NCBI GenBank assembly: GCA_017644045.1
Contig: JAEPMI010000006.1
Span: 343,314-407,313 of the forward strand
DNA length: 64,000 nucleotides
Reading direction: 5' to 3'
Origin: Deltaproteobacteria bacterium
GTDB lineage: Bacteria > Myxococcota_A > Polyangia > Polyangiales > Houyiibacteriaceae
Below the pieces are notes generated by a model that was given only the letters and a program-made list of their open reading frames with translations, ran no database searches and was not told where the DNA came from. Position 1 is the first letter of the stretch. The number at the start of each line of letters is the position of its first letter. A program made the position numbers and the translations under genes. Positions 15,302-24,059 of the stretch are shown in pieces.

Positions 15302-17511
15302 CCTCGACCCGACTCGCGCTCCTCGTCGGCGCCTGGACCGCCCTCCTCGCGGGCTGCGCGGAGGTCCCGGCCGAGCGGTACGGCATCAGCCGACTCGCCC
15401 TCGAGGGCGTGGAGGAGATGGACCCGCGGGCGCTACGGGCCTGCTTGGCCACGGCCCAGCGCGAGCGCTTCGACCTCAACTTCGGGCGCACGACCGAGCC
15501 GACCTGCAACCAGCCGCCCTTCGAGTCGACCACGCGCCTGCGGATCCCGCTCTGGAAGTGGCCGTGGACCGACTGGCCCCTCTACGACCGCAACGTCTTC
15601 GAGCGCGACCTGGCTCGTGTGGAACGTTGGTACCGGGCCCGGGGTTACTACGACGCCCGGGTCACCGCCTCGACGGCCATCCCCTCCGACGCGGCGCTCC
15701 AAGACCGCGTGACCGAGGACTCCGACTGCGAACGCCTGGACGACGACGAAGGCTGCGAGGTCGAGCTCGGCATCCGGGTCGAAGAGGGCACGCCGGTCAT
15801 CGTCGACGCCATCGAGATGGACGGCGTCGACCGGGTCAGCGAGCTGGACGCGGAAGAGACCGCCGACCTCCAGGAGTCCCTTCGGGACACTTGGCAGTTG
15901 GAAGTGGGCGAACGCTTCGACGAGACCTTCTACGAGCAGTCCAAGGAACGGATGCTCCGGCAGCTCCACGAGAGCGGCCGGGGGTGTGCGCGCGTGACCG
16001 GCGATGTCGCGCTCGACCCGCAGGCCCACTCGGCGAACGTGCGCTTCACCGTCGAGCCCGGCCCCTCGACGCACATCGGTTACGTGTCGCTGGTCGGCAA
16101 CGAGGATCTCCGGGCGTCGACGATTCTCGCCGTCGCGAACATCGAGCACGGCGACCTCTACAAGGACACGCTCCTCGAGTCGGCGCGCCACGCCATCTAC
16201 GCGCTCGGCGCCTTCTCGAGCGTGGAGGTGGTCGGCTATCCACGGCGGGACGACGAGGGCACGTGCACGCTCGACGAGGCGGGGCACGGGGTCGTCGACG
16301 TGCAGATCCGGGTCACGCCGGGACGACTGCTCCGCTACGGCGTCGGCGTGGGCGTGCAGGCCGGTATCCTCGGCACGGGAGCGCAGTCGCAGCCGGTGCC
16401 GCAGTGGGACGTCCACCTCCTCGGCTTCATCGAGCACCGGAACTTCCTCGGCGGTCTCCGCCGCGCGCGACTCGAAGTTCGACCGAAGGTCATCTTCAGC
16501 GATCAGTTCCCCGACCTCGGTGATGGCGCCCGGCCCGGCCTGGAGACCCGCCTGGAGTTGCGCCAGCCGGCGTTCATCGAACCCCGAACCACCCTGGTCT
16601 TCACGAGTCGCTACGACCTCGGTCCGGACCCCTTCCTCTACTTCTTCCGCCACGACCTGGACGCGGCCATCGGGGTCCGCCGAAACTTCTTCGATGGGCG
16701 GTTGAGCGTCGCCATCGGGGTCCACGCGAACATGTATCGGGTGGCCGAGGACTTCCCCAACGAGCCCCCATATCCCCCCAGCGACTACAATCTGCTCTTC
16801 CTGGAACAGCTCATCCAGCTCGACCTCCGGGACGACACGCGCAACCCCACCAAGGGTGTGTACTTCAGCGTGGAAGCCCACGAGTCAGGACTCCTCACGT
16901 TCGACTACCTGCGCTTCGTCCCGGACGCACGCGCGTACGTGCCGCTAGGACCGCTGGTCCTGGCGGGTCGCTTCCGACTCGGCTGGATGAAGATCTATCG
17001 GGAGGACCCCGGGCTCGATCCGATCAGCGCACAGCTGGGCCCCCAGCGGTACCGGCTCCGTGCTGGTGGCGCCACGAGCCATCGGGGATTCCCACCGGGC
17101 TTCCTCGGTGACGGTGGTGGCGAACGAGTTCTCATCGAACGCGATGTGGACGGCGATGGGGTCCCGGATCGTCTTCGCTACGAGTTCCTCGCCAACAGCG
17201 GTGGTCTTCGCCGATGGGAGGCATCCCTGGAACTTCGCATCCCGGTCAACGAGGACTTCGGCCTGGTGACGTTTGCCGACATGGGGGATGTGAATCGCGC
17301 GGAGGCGTTTCGCTTCGACTACATCCGGCTCGCTCTGGGTTTTGGCCTCCGATACCAGACGATCGTCGGTCCGGTCCGGCTGGACTTCGGATTCTTGGTC
17401 CCCGGCGCCCAGGTCATAGGGCAAGACGCCCCCGATACGACCACGGAGGTCCGCATCGGTCGCCTCCGATGGAACGGCGCGGTCCACCTCACGATCGGTG
17501 AGGCGTTCTGA
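15298..17511 (+). CDS. Omp85-family outer-membrane protein (TamA/BamA-like) with lipobox
   Basis: The start is GTG 15298, overlapping the HEAT stop. The 737-residue protein has POTRA-like domains at about 25-330 (VERWYRARGYYDARV, VRFTVEPGPSTHIGYVSLVGN) and a C-terminal 16-strand-type barrel (about 350-737). The barrel carries the Omp85 loop-6 motif as SHRGF near residue 595 and ends in Phe. Unusually, the signal peptide ends in LLAGC (Cys near 19), a lipobox, which most Omp85 proteins lack. A D-x-DGDG-x-x-D loop (about 615-624) is inserted after the loop-6 motif. Omp85 proteins insert or translocate outer-membrane proteins. The tamB gene follows with a 1-base overlap, so a TamA-like role is most likely; BamA is the alternative. 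Confidence 0.9.
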   Translation: MTSTRLALLVGAWTALLAGCAEVPAERYGISRLALEGVEEMDPRALRACLATAQRERFDLNFGRTTEPTCNQPPFESTTRLRIPLWKWPWTDWPLYDRNVFERDLARVERWYRARGYYDARVTASTAIPSDAALQDRVTEDSDCERLDDDEGCEVELGIRVEEGTPVIVDAIEMDGVDRVSELDAEETADLQESLRDTWQLEVGERFDETFYEQSKERMLRQLHESGRGCARVTGDVALDPQAHSANVRFTVEPGPSTHIGYVSLVGNEDLRASTILAVANIEHGDLYKDTLLESARHAIYALGAFSSVEVVGYPRRDDEGTCTLDEAGHGVVDVQIRVTPGRLLRYGVGVGVQAGILGTGAQSQPVPQWDVHLLGFIEHRNFLGGLRRARLEVRPKVIFSDQFPDLGDGARPGLETRLELRQPAFIEPRTTLVFTSRYDLGPDPFLYFFRHDLDAAIGVRRNFFDGRLSVAIGVHANMYRVAEDFPNEPPYPPSDYNLLFLEQLIQLDLRDDTRNPTKGVYFSVEAHESGLLTFDYLRFVPDARAYVPLGPLVLAGRFRLGWMKIYREDPGLDPISAQLGPQRYRLRAGGATSHRGFPPGFLGDGGGERVLIERDVDGDGVPDRLRYEFLANSGGLRRWEASLELRIPVNEDFGLVTFADMGDVNRAEAFRFDYIRLALGFGLRYQTIVGPVRLDFGFLVPGAQVIGQDAPDTTTEVRIGRLRWNGAVHLTIGEAF

Positions 17512-20500
17512 TGGACGCCGAACCCACGACACCAGTGAAGCCGAAGAAGCGCCGACTGCTGCGCTTCCTCTTCTGGCTCGTCGTCGGCCCGGCCATCTTG
17601 CTGACGAGCGTGCTCTTCCACCTCGACACACCGCTCGCGCGCAACGTCGCGCGCGACATGGTCAACGACTACGCCAGCGGGGAGATGGCCGGCGAGCTCG
17701 AGATCGGGCGGGTGGAGCACCTGCATTGGGACGAGATCGTCGCCACGAACGTCGTGGTCCGAGACCCGCAGGGTCGCGAGGTGATCCGCGGCGAGAAGGT
17801 CACGTTGGTCCCCGACCTCGCCACCGCCCTCGAAGGCGCGCTGCGCTTCTCGTCGGCCCATCTCGAGACGGGAGAGCTGATCCTCTACGAGGGCGAGGAC
17901 TCACTGCCGACCTTCCTGGAGAGCTTCAGCGCCGCAGACCCGACGCCGAGCACCGGCGATCCCTTCCACGCCATCATCGACGACATCACGATCGAGAACG
18001 TGACGGCCACGGGCGAGCTGCTCGGCATCCAGGGGCTGCGGGTCGAGGACGTGCACGCCACCGGCCGGATCGACATCGAGGAGTTCGTCTACGTCGAGGT
18101 CCGGGACGTGAGCGGCCGGGTGGTGGCGCCCTACCCCTTCGTCGCCACGCTCGTGGACGTGGACGCGACGATCGACACCGATCCGGCCTCCGGGATCGAC
18201 ATGACCTTCTCCACGCACATCGACGAGGACGAGCGTATCGATGGAACGCTGGGCTACCGCATACCGGAGGGCGGCGAGCTCACCGACCCGGCCGAGCTCG
18301 ACATCCGGCTACGGGTGGACAACGTCCGCGCGCGGCGCCTGCGCGAGGTCGAGTTCGAGTGGGCGGACGCGTTCGAGGGACGCGTCGACGGCACCGTGCG
18401 CTTTCACGGGCCGCCAGAGGATCTGGCGATCGAAGCGGACCTCGACTCGGACGGCGGTCACCTCCTCGTCGAGGGCCGGATCCCGTCGGAGGGCGCGACC
18501 GAGGTCGAGCTCAGCACCAGCGAGCTCCGCCTGGCCGAGGTCTACGAGGGGGCACCAGACATCACGATCGAGGGCCGCTTCCAGATCCGCGACGACGAGG
18601 ACGGCACCCACGTCACGGGCCAGACCGAGGCGTTCGACTACGACGGGACCCGCGTGCCGCCGGCCCGCATCGCAGGCCGACTGGAAGAAGACGCGTTCGA
18701 CGCGGAGCGCGTGGAGCTCCAGCTCGCGACCGGCGAGGTCGTCGCCCGCGGCCGCGTCTTCTACGACGGCTCGGCGGACCTCGAGGTCGAAGCGGACCTC
18801 GGGCAGGTGGCCAACGAGCCGCTCGTGCAGGACATCTTCGAGGGGCTCGCCGGCAACGCCCGCTTCAACGGTGAGCTCGATCTGGAACCCGGCTCGGAGG
18901 TGCTCGACCTCGACGGCCGGTGGGTCCTCACCAACGTGCGCTACGGCCCGGCGAAGGTGGACCGGCTGGTGGCCACCGGCCGAGTCTACGGCCCCATCAC
19001 CGGCCCCTCGGTGAACCTCGCTCTCGACGCCACCGGCGTCAGCGCGTTCGACGCGCCGATGGGCGGCGGCGGCGGTCGCATCGCCGGCGGCCCTGCTCGG
19101 TACCAGACCAGCATCGAGCTCACCCGGCCGGGGCAGCGGATCGCGATTCGCAACGCGTCCATCCAGGACCGAGGCGCGACGACCATGGTCGACATTCCCG
19201 ACCTCGACGCCGAGGTGGGCGGGACGGCGTGGACCGGGTCCGTCGCGGGCCTGGCGCTCGCCGACGGTGGCCTCTCCGTCGACCGCCTGAGCCTGCGGAG
19301 CGGAGACCAGCACCTGGAGGCCGAGGCCAACTGGCGCTTCGCGCGCGGCCCCGACAGCGACCGGCTGCTCATCGAAGCGCAGAACGTCGACCTCGGGATC
19401 CTCCAGACCCTCGACCCCGACGCCCCCGAGCTCGCGGGTCTCTTCGCCGGCCGGATGGAGGTCGGCGGCGACTTCGAGGGACAGCCGCTGCTCACGCTGG
19501 ACGGTCAGGTTCAGCGCATGGGGTACGGCTCCGCGCGCAACCTCGACGGCCGCATCCACGCCACCTACCAACGCGGCACGCTCACGGGCAACGCGCGGCT
19601 CGGCTCCGCCCAGCGCGGTCACGTAGAGCTCACCCTTCAGGGCACCTTCGACCCCGAGCTTCCGCTCGCGGACACCTATCGCGACGGTGCCTACGAGCTG
19701 ACGACGGCCTTCGAGAACGTCGACATGACGGTCCTGCAGGCGTTCGACCTCGGGCTCCCCACCCTCGAGGGTCGCGGGGATGGGACGTTGACCGCGTCGG
19801 GCACGCTCGACGTCTTCGACTTCAGCGCCGCGCTACGGTCGGACGCGCTCCGTATCGACGGGATGCGACCGCTCGGCACCAAGCTACGCGTCCAGTACCG
19901 GGACGGCGCGCTGATCGCGCACGCCGCGACCAGAGACCAACACGGCGAGCTCGCCGAGTTCGAGACCGCGCTCCTCCTCGACCTGACGACCGCGATGGCG
20001 CAGCCCGAGCTCGTCTCGGAGATGCTGGCGCTCGCGCCTTGGCGTGTGGCCGTCCGGCTCGCGCCGCGGGACCTCGGGACGCTGCCCCCCCGCGTGCTCG
20101 AGATGCTGCCCGACGTCAGCCGCTGGCGGGGCTCCGCCTCGCTGACGATCCGCGGTGGTGCGTACCAGCCGCACGCCGACCTCATCGCCGACCTCGAGTG
20201 GGTGGGTGACATCGGTCGCACGCTCTGTGGCCAGGAGGCGTCCCCACGCTTCACCATCCGCAGCGACATGAGCGAGGGGCGGGCGCGCGTGGAGCTCCAC
20301 GGCCTCATCCGCGACCGCCGCTTCCTCTTTGCCGAGGCGACCGCTGACGCGCCGCTCGCCCAGTGGCTCGCCAGCCCGGACAGCTTCGAGCTCCCTTCGA
20401 CCGACGTGGAGGCCTTCGTCGAGCGGGTGCCCCTCGAAGACGTGCCCTACGCCTGCGAGGTCGCTGGCGGTCCGGTCACCGTCAGCGTGTCCGCTCAGGA

Positions 20501-22106
20501 CATCTTCACGGACACGCCCCGCGTCGAGCTCGAGCTATCGAGCGACGACGTGATCCTCCGTCAGCTCGCGGTGACCGGACGCGGCACCCAGCAGCGCGTC
20601 GGAGTGACGGCCACCACCGAGCCCTTCACGCTGCGAGTGCACTCGCTCCTCTCGCAGGGGCTGCTCGGCACGGACATCGAAGCGAGCTTCCGCGGCGGTG
20701 GGAACGCGCTGGTGCGCGCCGACGTGCCCGTGGTCGCCGGTCAGCAGATCCCGGCCATCGACCCCGACGGCGAGCTCCGCGCGGACCTCGACCTGATGGC
20801 CACACCGCTGGCGACGCTCCTCTTCTGGCTGCCGGACGTCGGTGAGGTCGAGGGCTTCGTCGACGGCTTCGCCCAGGCCGACGGGCCGCTGTCGGCACCC
20901 GACATCGCCGGTCAGCTCGAGGTCTACCGCGGCCACGTGGAGCTCAAGAGCTTCGGTCAGCGCCTCGACGACATCCAGGGGATCCTGCTCCTCGAAGGCG
21001 ATCGGATCACACTCCAGGGGGTGAGCGCGCGGGATGGTGACGGCACCCTGCGCATCGCGGGCTCCTCCCGGCTCGAAGGGCTCTTCCCCTCATCGGTTCG
21101 ACTGCGTCTGCGCGCCAACGAGTTCCCCGTTCGAGAGGAAGGGAGCGTCATGGCCGCGCTCACGGGCGACGCGCAGCTCACGGGAGACCTGAGCTCCGAC
21201 GGCTTCGAAGGGCGGCTCGATGCGGGATCGATCCTCGTGGAGCTGCCGGACGATCCGGGCCGAGACCCCATCAGCCTCGACGCCCACCCGGAGATCCAGG
21301 TGGCGGGCACGGAGCGGGGCGAACCGGCGGACGACGCCTACGTGATGCACCTCGTGGTCGACGCTTCCAATGGCTTCCAGATGCGCGGACCGGACTTCTC
21401 CGCGCGCCTGGAGGCCGAGCTCGACGTGGTCTACGCCGACCCCGAGCTGCGTGTGGACGGCGGCGTGCAGCTCACCGAGGGTCACTTCGAGGTCTTCGGG
21501 AAGCGCTTCGCGGTCGAGCGTGGCTGGCTCGCCTTCGACGGCGGGACGACGCTCGACCCCCAGGTGAACCTGGTCGCGGTGCACCCGCTCCGTGGACGGC
21601 CGGGCGAGACCGTGACGGTGACCGCGGGTGGACGGCTCTCGAATCCGAGCATCACCTTCTCCTCCACCGTGACCAACGATCGCGCGGCCATCATCGCACT
21701 CCTCGTGAGCGGCGGTGACCGCCGGCAGGACACCGAGCGAGACGCGACGCGACAGGCGTCGGACTTCCTGGCTGGCGTCGCCGCCGGCGTGCTCACGCTC
21801 TCGCTCCGAGAAGAGTTCGGCTCGTACTTCCCGACCATCGCCATCGAGTCCAACCAGTTGGGAGGCACCCGTTTCCGCACCGGCCTCAGCTTCGAAGACC
21901 TCCTCCCATCGGCCGTGAGGGACGTCATTCAGGGCGTCTACTTCGAGGGGTTCCTGAACACCCCTGGGCAGTTGGGGACTACGGCCCAGGGCCAGAACCA
22001 GGAAGTCGGCGTTCGGCTCGAGCTCGACTTCCCGCGGGGCATCGGCAACAGCTACACGATCGACACCAACACCAACTGGAGCGCCGACGTCACCTGGCAG
22101 CCCTGA
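17511..22106 (+). CDS. tamB: Translocation and assembly module protein TamB
   Basis: The 1531-residue product has one N-terminal membrane helix (about 16-37, after a Lys/Arg-rich stretch). A long chain of beta-rich AsmA/TamB-type repeats follows, and the C-terminal DUF490/TamB domain (about 1180-1531) includes FGKRFAVERGWLAFDGG and LDPQVNLVA. TamB-type proteins span the periplasm as a hydrophobic beta-taco groove and are implicated in phospholipid transport and outer-membrane protein assembly. The ATG overlaps the TGA of the Omp85 gene by one base. With the HEAT gene they form a three-gene envelope assembly operon. Its stop faces the hybrid kinase gene with five bases between. Confidence 0.93.
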   Translation: MDAEPTTPVKPKKRRLLRFLFWLVVGPAILLTSVLFHLDTPLARNVARDMVNDYASGEMAGELEIGRVEHLHWDEIVATNVVVRDPQGREVIRGEKVTLVPDLATALEGALRFSSAHLETGELILYEGEDSLPTFLESFSAADPTPSTGDPFHAIIDDITIENVTATGELLGIQGLRVEDVHATGRIDIEEFVYVEVRDVSGRVVAPYPFVATLVDVDATIDTDPASGIDMTFSTHIDEDERIDGTLGYRIPEGGELTDPAELDIRLRVDNVRARRLREVEFEWADAFEGRVDGTVRFHGPPEDLAIEADLDSDGGHLLVEGRIPSEGATEVELSTSELRLAEVYEGAPDITIEGRFQIRDDEDGTHVTGQTEAFDYDGTRVPPARIAGRLEEDAFDAERVELQLATGEVVARGRVFYDGSADLEVEADLGQVANEPLVQDIFEGLAGNARFNGELDLEPGSEVLDLDGRWVLTNVRYGPAKVDRLVATGRVYGPITGPSVNLALDATGVSAFDAPMGGGGGRIAGGPARYQTSIELTRPGQRIAIRNASIQDRGATTMVDIPDLDAEVGGTAWTGSVAGLALADGGLSVDRLSLRSGDQHLEAEANWRFARGPDSDRLLIEAQNVDLGILQTLDPDAPELAGLFAGRMEVGGDFEGQPLLTLDGQVQRMGYGSARNLDGRIHATYQRGTLTGNARLGSAQRGHVELTLQGTFDPELPLADTYRDGAYELTTAFENVDMTVLQAFDLGLPTLEGRGDGTLTASGTLDVFDFSAALRSDALRIDGMRPLGTKLRVQYRDGALIAHAATRDQHGELAEFETALLLDLTTAMAQPELVSEMLALAPWRVAVRLAPRDLGTLPPRVLEMLPDVSRWRGSASLTIRGGAYQPHADLIADLEWVGDIGRTLCGQEASPRFTIRSDMSEGRARVELHGLIRDRRFLFAEATADAPLAQWLASPDSFELPSTDVEAFVERVPLEDVPYACEVAGGPVTVSVSAQDIFTDTPRVELELSSDDVILRQLAVTGRGTQQRVGVTATTEPFTLRVHSLLSQGLLGTDIEASFRGGGNALVRADVPVVAGQQIPAIDPDGELRADLDLMATPLATLLFWLPDVGEVEGFVDGFAQADGPLSAPDIAGQLEVYRGHVELKSFGQRLDDIQGILLLEGDRITLQGVSARDGDGTLRIAGSSRLEGLFPSSVRLRLRANEFPVREEGSVMAALTGDAQLTGDLSSDGFEGRLDAGSILVELPDDPGRDPISLDAHPEIQVAGTERGEPADDAYVMHLVVDASNGFQMRGPDFSARLEAELDVVYADPELRVDGGVQLTEGHFEVFGKRFAVERGWLAFDGGTTLDPQVNLVAVHPLRGRPGETVTVTAGGRLSNPSITFSSTVTNDRAAIIALLVSGGDRRQDTERDATRQASDFLAGVAAGVLTLSLREEFGSYFPTIAIESNQLGGTRFRTGLSFEDLLPSAVRDVIQGVYFEGFLNTPGQLGTTAQGQNQEVGVRLELDFPRGIGNSYTIDTNTNWSADVTWQP

Positions 22107-22111
22107 CGGGC

Positions 22112-24046
22112 TCAGCGGTCGAGGACGGCACGCACCGCGGCTTCGAGCCCGGGCAGACCGAAGGGCTTCTCCAGGAACGCGGCGTCCGGGTCGAGCTCGC
22201 GGCGCAGGTCCGGGGCGTAGCCGGACATGTAGAGCACGGGGAGCTGCGGGTAGAGCTCGGCGGCCTTCTTGCCGAGCTCCACGCCGTTCATCCCACCGGG
22301 GAGCACCATGTCGGTGATCAAGAGGAGCAGGTCGCGGTGCAGCTCGAGCGCCAGGACGGCTTCCGGTCCGTTGGCCGCCGAGAGCGGGGTGAACCCGAGC
22401 TTCGCGACGAGCTGCTCGGCGACCTGCCGCAGCAGCGGCTCGTCCTCGACGATCAGCACCTTCTCGCCGGAGCCGAGCGCGTCGACCTGCGGCAGGTCCC
22501 ACTCACCCGTGGATTCGCCCAGGGCCGCGCGGCTTCGCGGCAGGTAGAGGCTCACGCTCGTCCCTTGGCCCTCTTCGCTGTCGATGGTCAGGTGCCCGCC
22601 GCTCTGTCGAGCGAAGCCGTAGACCATGCTCAACCCGAGTCCGCTGCTTCCCGCACCGAGCGGCTTGGTCGTGAAGAAGGGTTCGACGACCTTCTGTAGG
22701 CTCTGCGCGGGGATCCCCACCCCCTCGTCGGAGACGACCAGGCACACGTAGTCGCCCGGCGGCGGTGTGTCCGGCCCGAGGCCCGGCGCGAGGGTCACGT
22801 TGGAGGCCGCGATGCGGATCCGACCGCCGCGAGGCATGGCGTCGCGGGCGTTGATCGCCAGGTTGAGGAGCGCGTTCTCGAGCTGCCCGGGGTCGGCGCG
22901 ACACAGCCACACGTCGCGCGGCATGTTCGTCTCGACGACGGTCGTCTCGCCGAGCGTACGCACGAGAAGCCCCTTCATCTCGCGGACGAGAATCGCGACG
23001 TCGACGGCCCGAGGGCGCAGCGAGACCTGTCGCGAGAAGGCGAGCATGCGCTGGTTCAGCTCGACCGCGCGGGCGACCGCCTGCTGGACCGCTCTCGCGT
23101 GCCGAAGGACCCCGGCGCGGTTCTGGGGGTCGAGCTCGATCAGCGCGACGCTGGCACCGACGACCGTCAGGAGGTTGTTGAAATCGTGCGCGAGACCACC
23201 GGCGAGCTGTCCCACCGCCTGCATCCGCTGCGCGTGCGCCAGCTGGGCAGAGAGCTTCTCGTTCTCTCCCTCGGCGCGCTTCCGGGCAGAGATGTCCGTG
23301 ATGCTCCCCCGCACCCACTGGTGCTCGGAGTGCGGCAGCCGAAGCAGTCGGACCTCGCACTCGATCGGGGATCCGTCGGCGTACGCAAAGGTCCACTCGA
23401 AGATCGGGGTCGAGCCCGACGCCGCCGACTCGAGATGGACCCGCGCTTGCTCCGAGCTGAGGCTCCCGTCGGGCTGGTGCTCCGGGCTGACATCCGCCGG
23501 TCCGAGGGTGAGCAGGTCGGCCTTCGCCCGACCGAAGAGGTCCAGGGCTCTCGGGTTCAGCTCGACGAAGCGCATCGCGTCGGTGTCGAAGATCACGATC
23601 GCCTCGGGCGCACGCTCGACGATCAGTCGGAACCGCTCCTCGCTCTGCCTGAGCGCTCGCTGCTGCTCGGCGAGCTCCGTTCGTGTCGCTTGCTCGGCGC
23701 TGATGTCGTGCGACATCATGCTCGCGTAGCGAATCTCGCCATCCACTCGAAGCGGCCCGACCCACGTCCGGTAGCGCGCCGACCCCTCTGGCGTGACGAC
23801 GGATGTCTCGTAGGAGCTCTTCTCGCCCTCCTCGAAAGCCAGGCGACACGCCTCCCGAACCGCTGGCTGGTCCGCTTCGGCGATGTGCTCGAGCACGCTG
23901 CGCCCGATGACGTCGTCGCGCGAGAACCCCTTCTCGAAGCGGCTCAGATAGACGATCTGCAGTTGGCGATCGACGAGCAGCACCTGCATCGGGGCGTCGA
24001 CGAAGACCCCCATCGCCAGCTTCGCGAGCTCGTCGTCGGAGAGCAC
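22112..24046 (-). CDS. PAS-domain hybrid sensor histidine kinase/response regulator
   Basis: The 644-residue product has no membrane segment, so it is a cytosolic sensor. In order: PAS domain (about 10-125), second PAS (about 135-255), HisKA with phospho-acceptor His287 in LAHDFNNLL, HATPase with N box NLAINARDAMP, G1 box DEGVGIP and G2 box SSGLGLSMVYG, then a receiver domain (about 520-640) with the likely phospho-Asp in LLITDMVLP and the conserved Lys in FLEKPFG. The architecture predicts His-to-Asp transfer within one protein with an unknown output. No partner regulator is adjacent; glmM is ten bases upstream. The start is GTG 24046 with TAGACT seven bases before it, so it may also have its own leaderless promoter. 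Confidence 0.93.
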   Translation of the reverse strand: MLSDDELAKLAMGVFVDAPMQVLLVDRQLQIVYLSRFEKGFSRDDVIGRSVLEHIAEADQPAVREACRLAFEEGEKSSYETSVVTPEGSARYRTWVGPLRVDGEIRYASMMSHDISAEQATRTELAEQQRALRQSEERFRLIVERAPEAIVIFDTDAMRFVELNPRALDLFGRAKADLLTLGPADVSPEHQPDGSLSSEQARVHLESAASGSTPIFEWTFAYADGSPIECEVRLLRLPHSEHQWVRGSITDISARKRAEGENEKLSAQLAHAQRMQAVGQLAGGLAHDFNNLLTVVGASVALIELDPQNRAGVLRHARAVQQAVARAVELNQRMLAFSRQVSLRPRAVDVAILVREMKGLLVRTLGETTVVETNMPRDVWLCRADPGQLENALLNLAINARDAMPRGGRIRIAASNVTLAPGLGPDTPPPGDYVCLVVSDEGVGIPAQSLQKVVEPFFTTKPLGAGSSGLGLSMVYGFARQSGGHLTIDSEEGQGTSVSLYLPRSRAALGESTGEWDLPQVDALGSGEKVLIVEDEPLLRQVAEQLVAKLGFTPLSAANGPEAVLALELHRDLLLLITDMVLPGGMNGVELGKKAAELYPQLPVLYMSGYAPDLRRELDPDAAFLEKPFGLPGLEAAVRAVLDR

Positions 24047-24053
24047 GGGGAAG

Positions 24054-24059
24054 AGTCTA
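24054..24059 (-). promoter_or_regulatory. -10 hexamer TAGACT before the hybrid kinase gene
   Basis: TAGACT on the minus strand ends seven bases before GTG 24046 and overlaps the end of glmM. No -35 at canonical spacing was found. It fits the window-wide TANNNT pattern. Confidence 0.35.
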
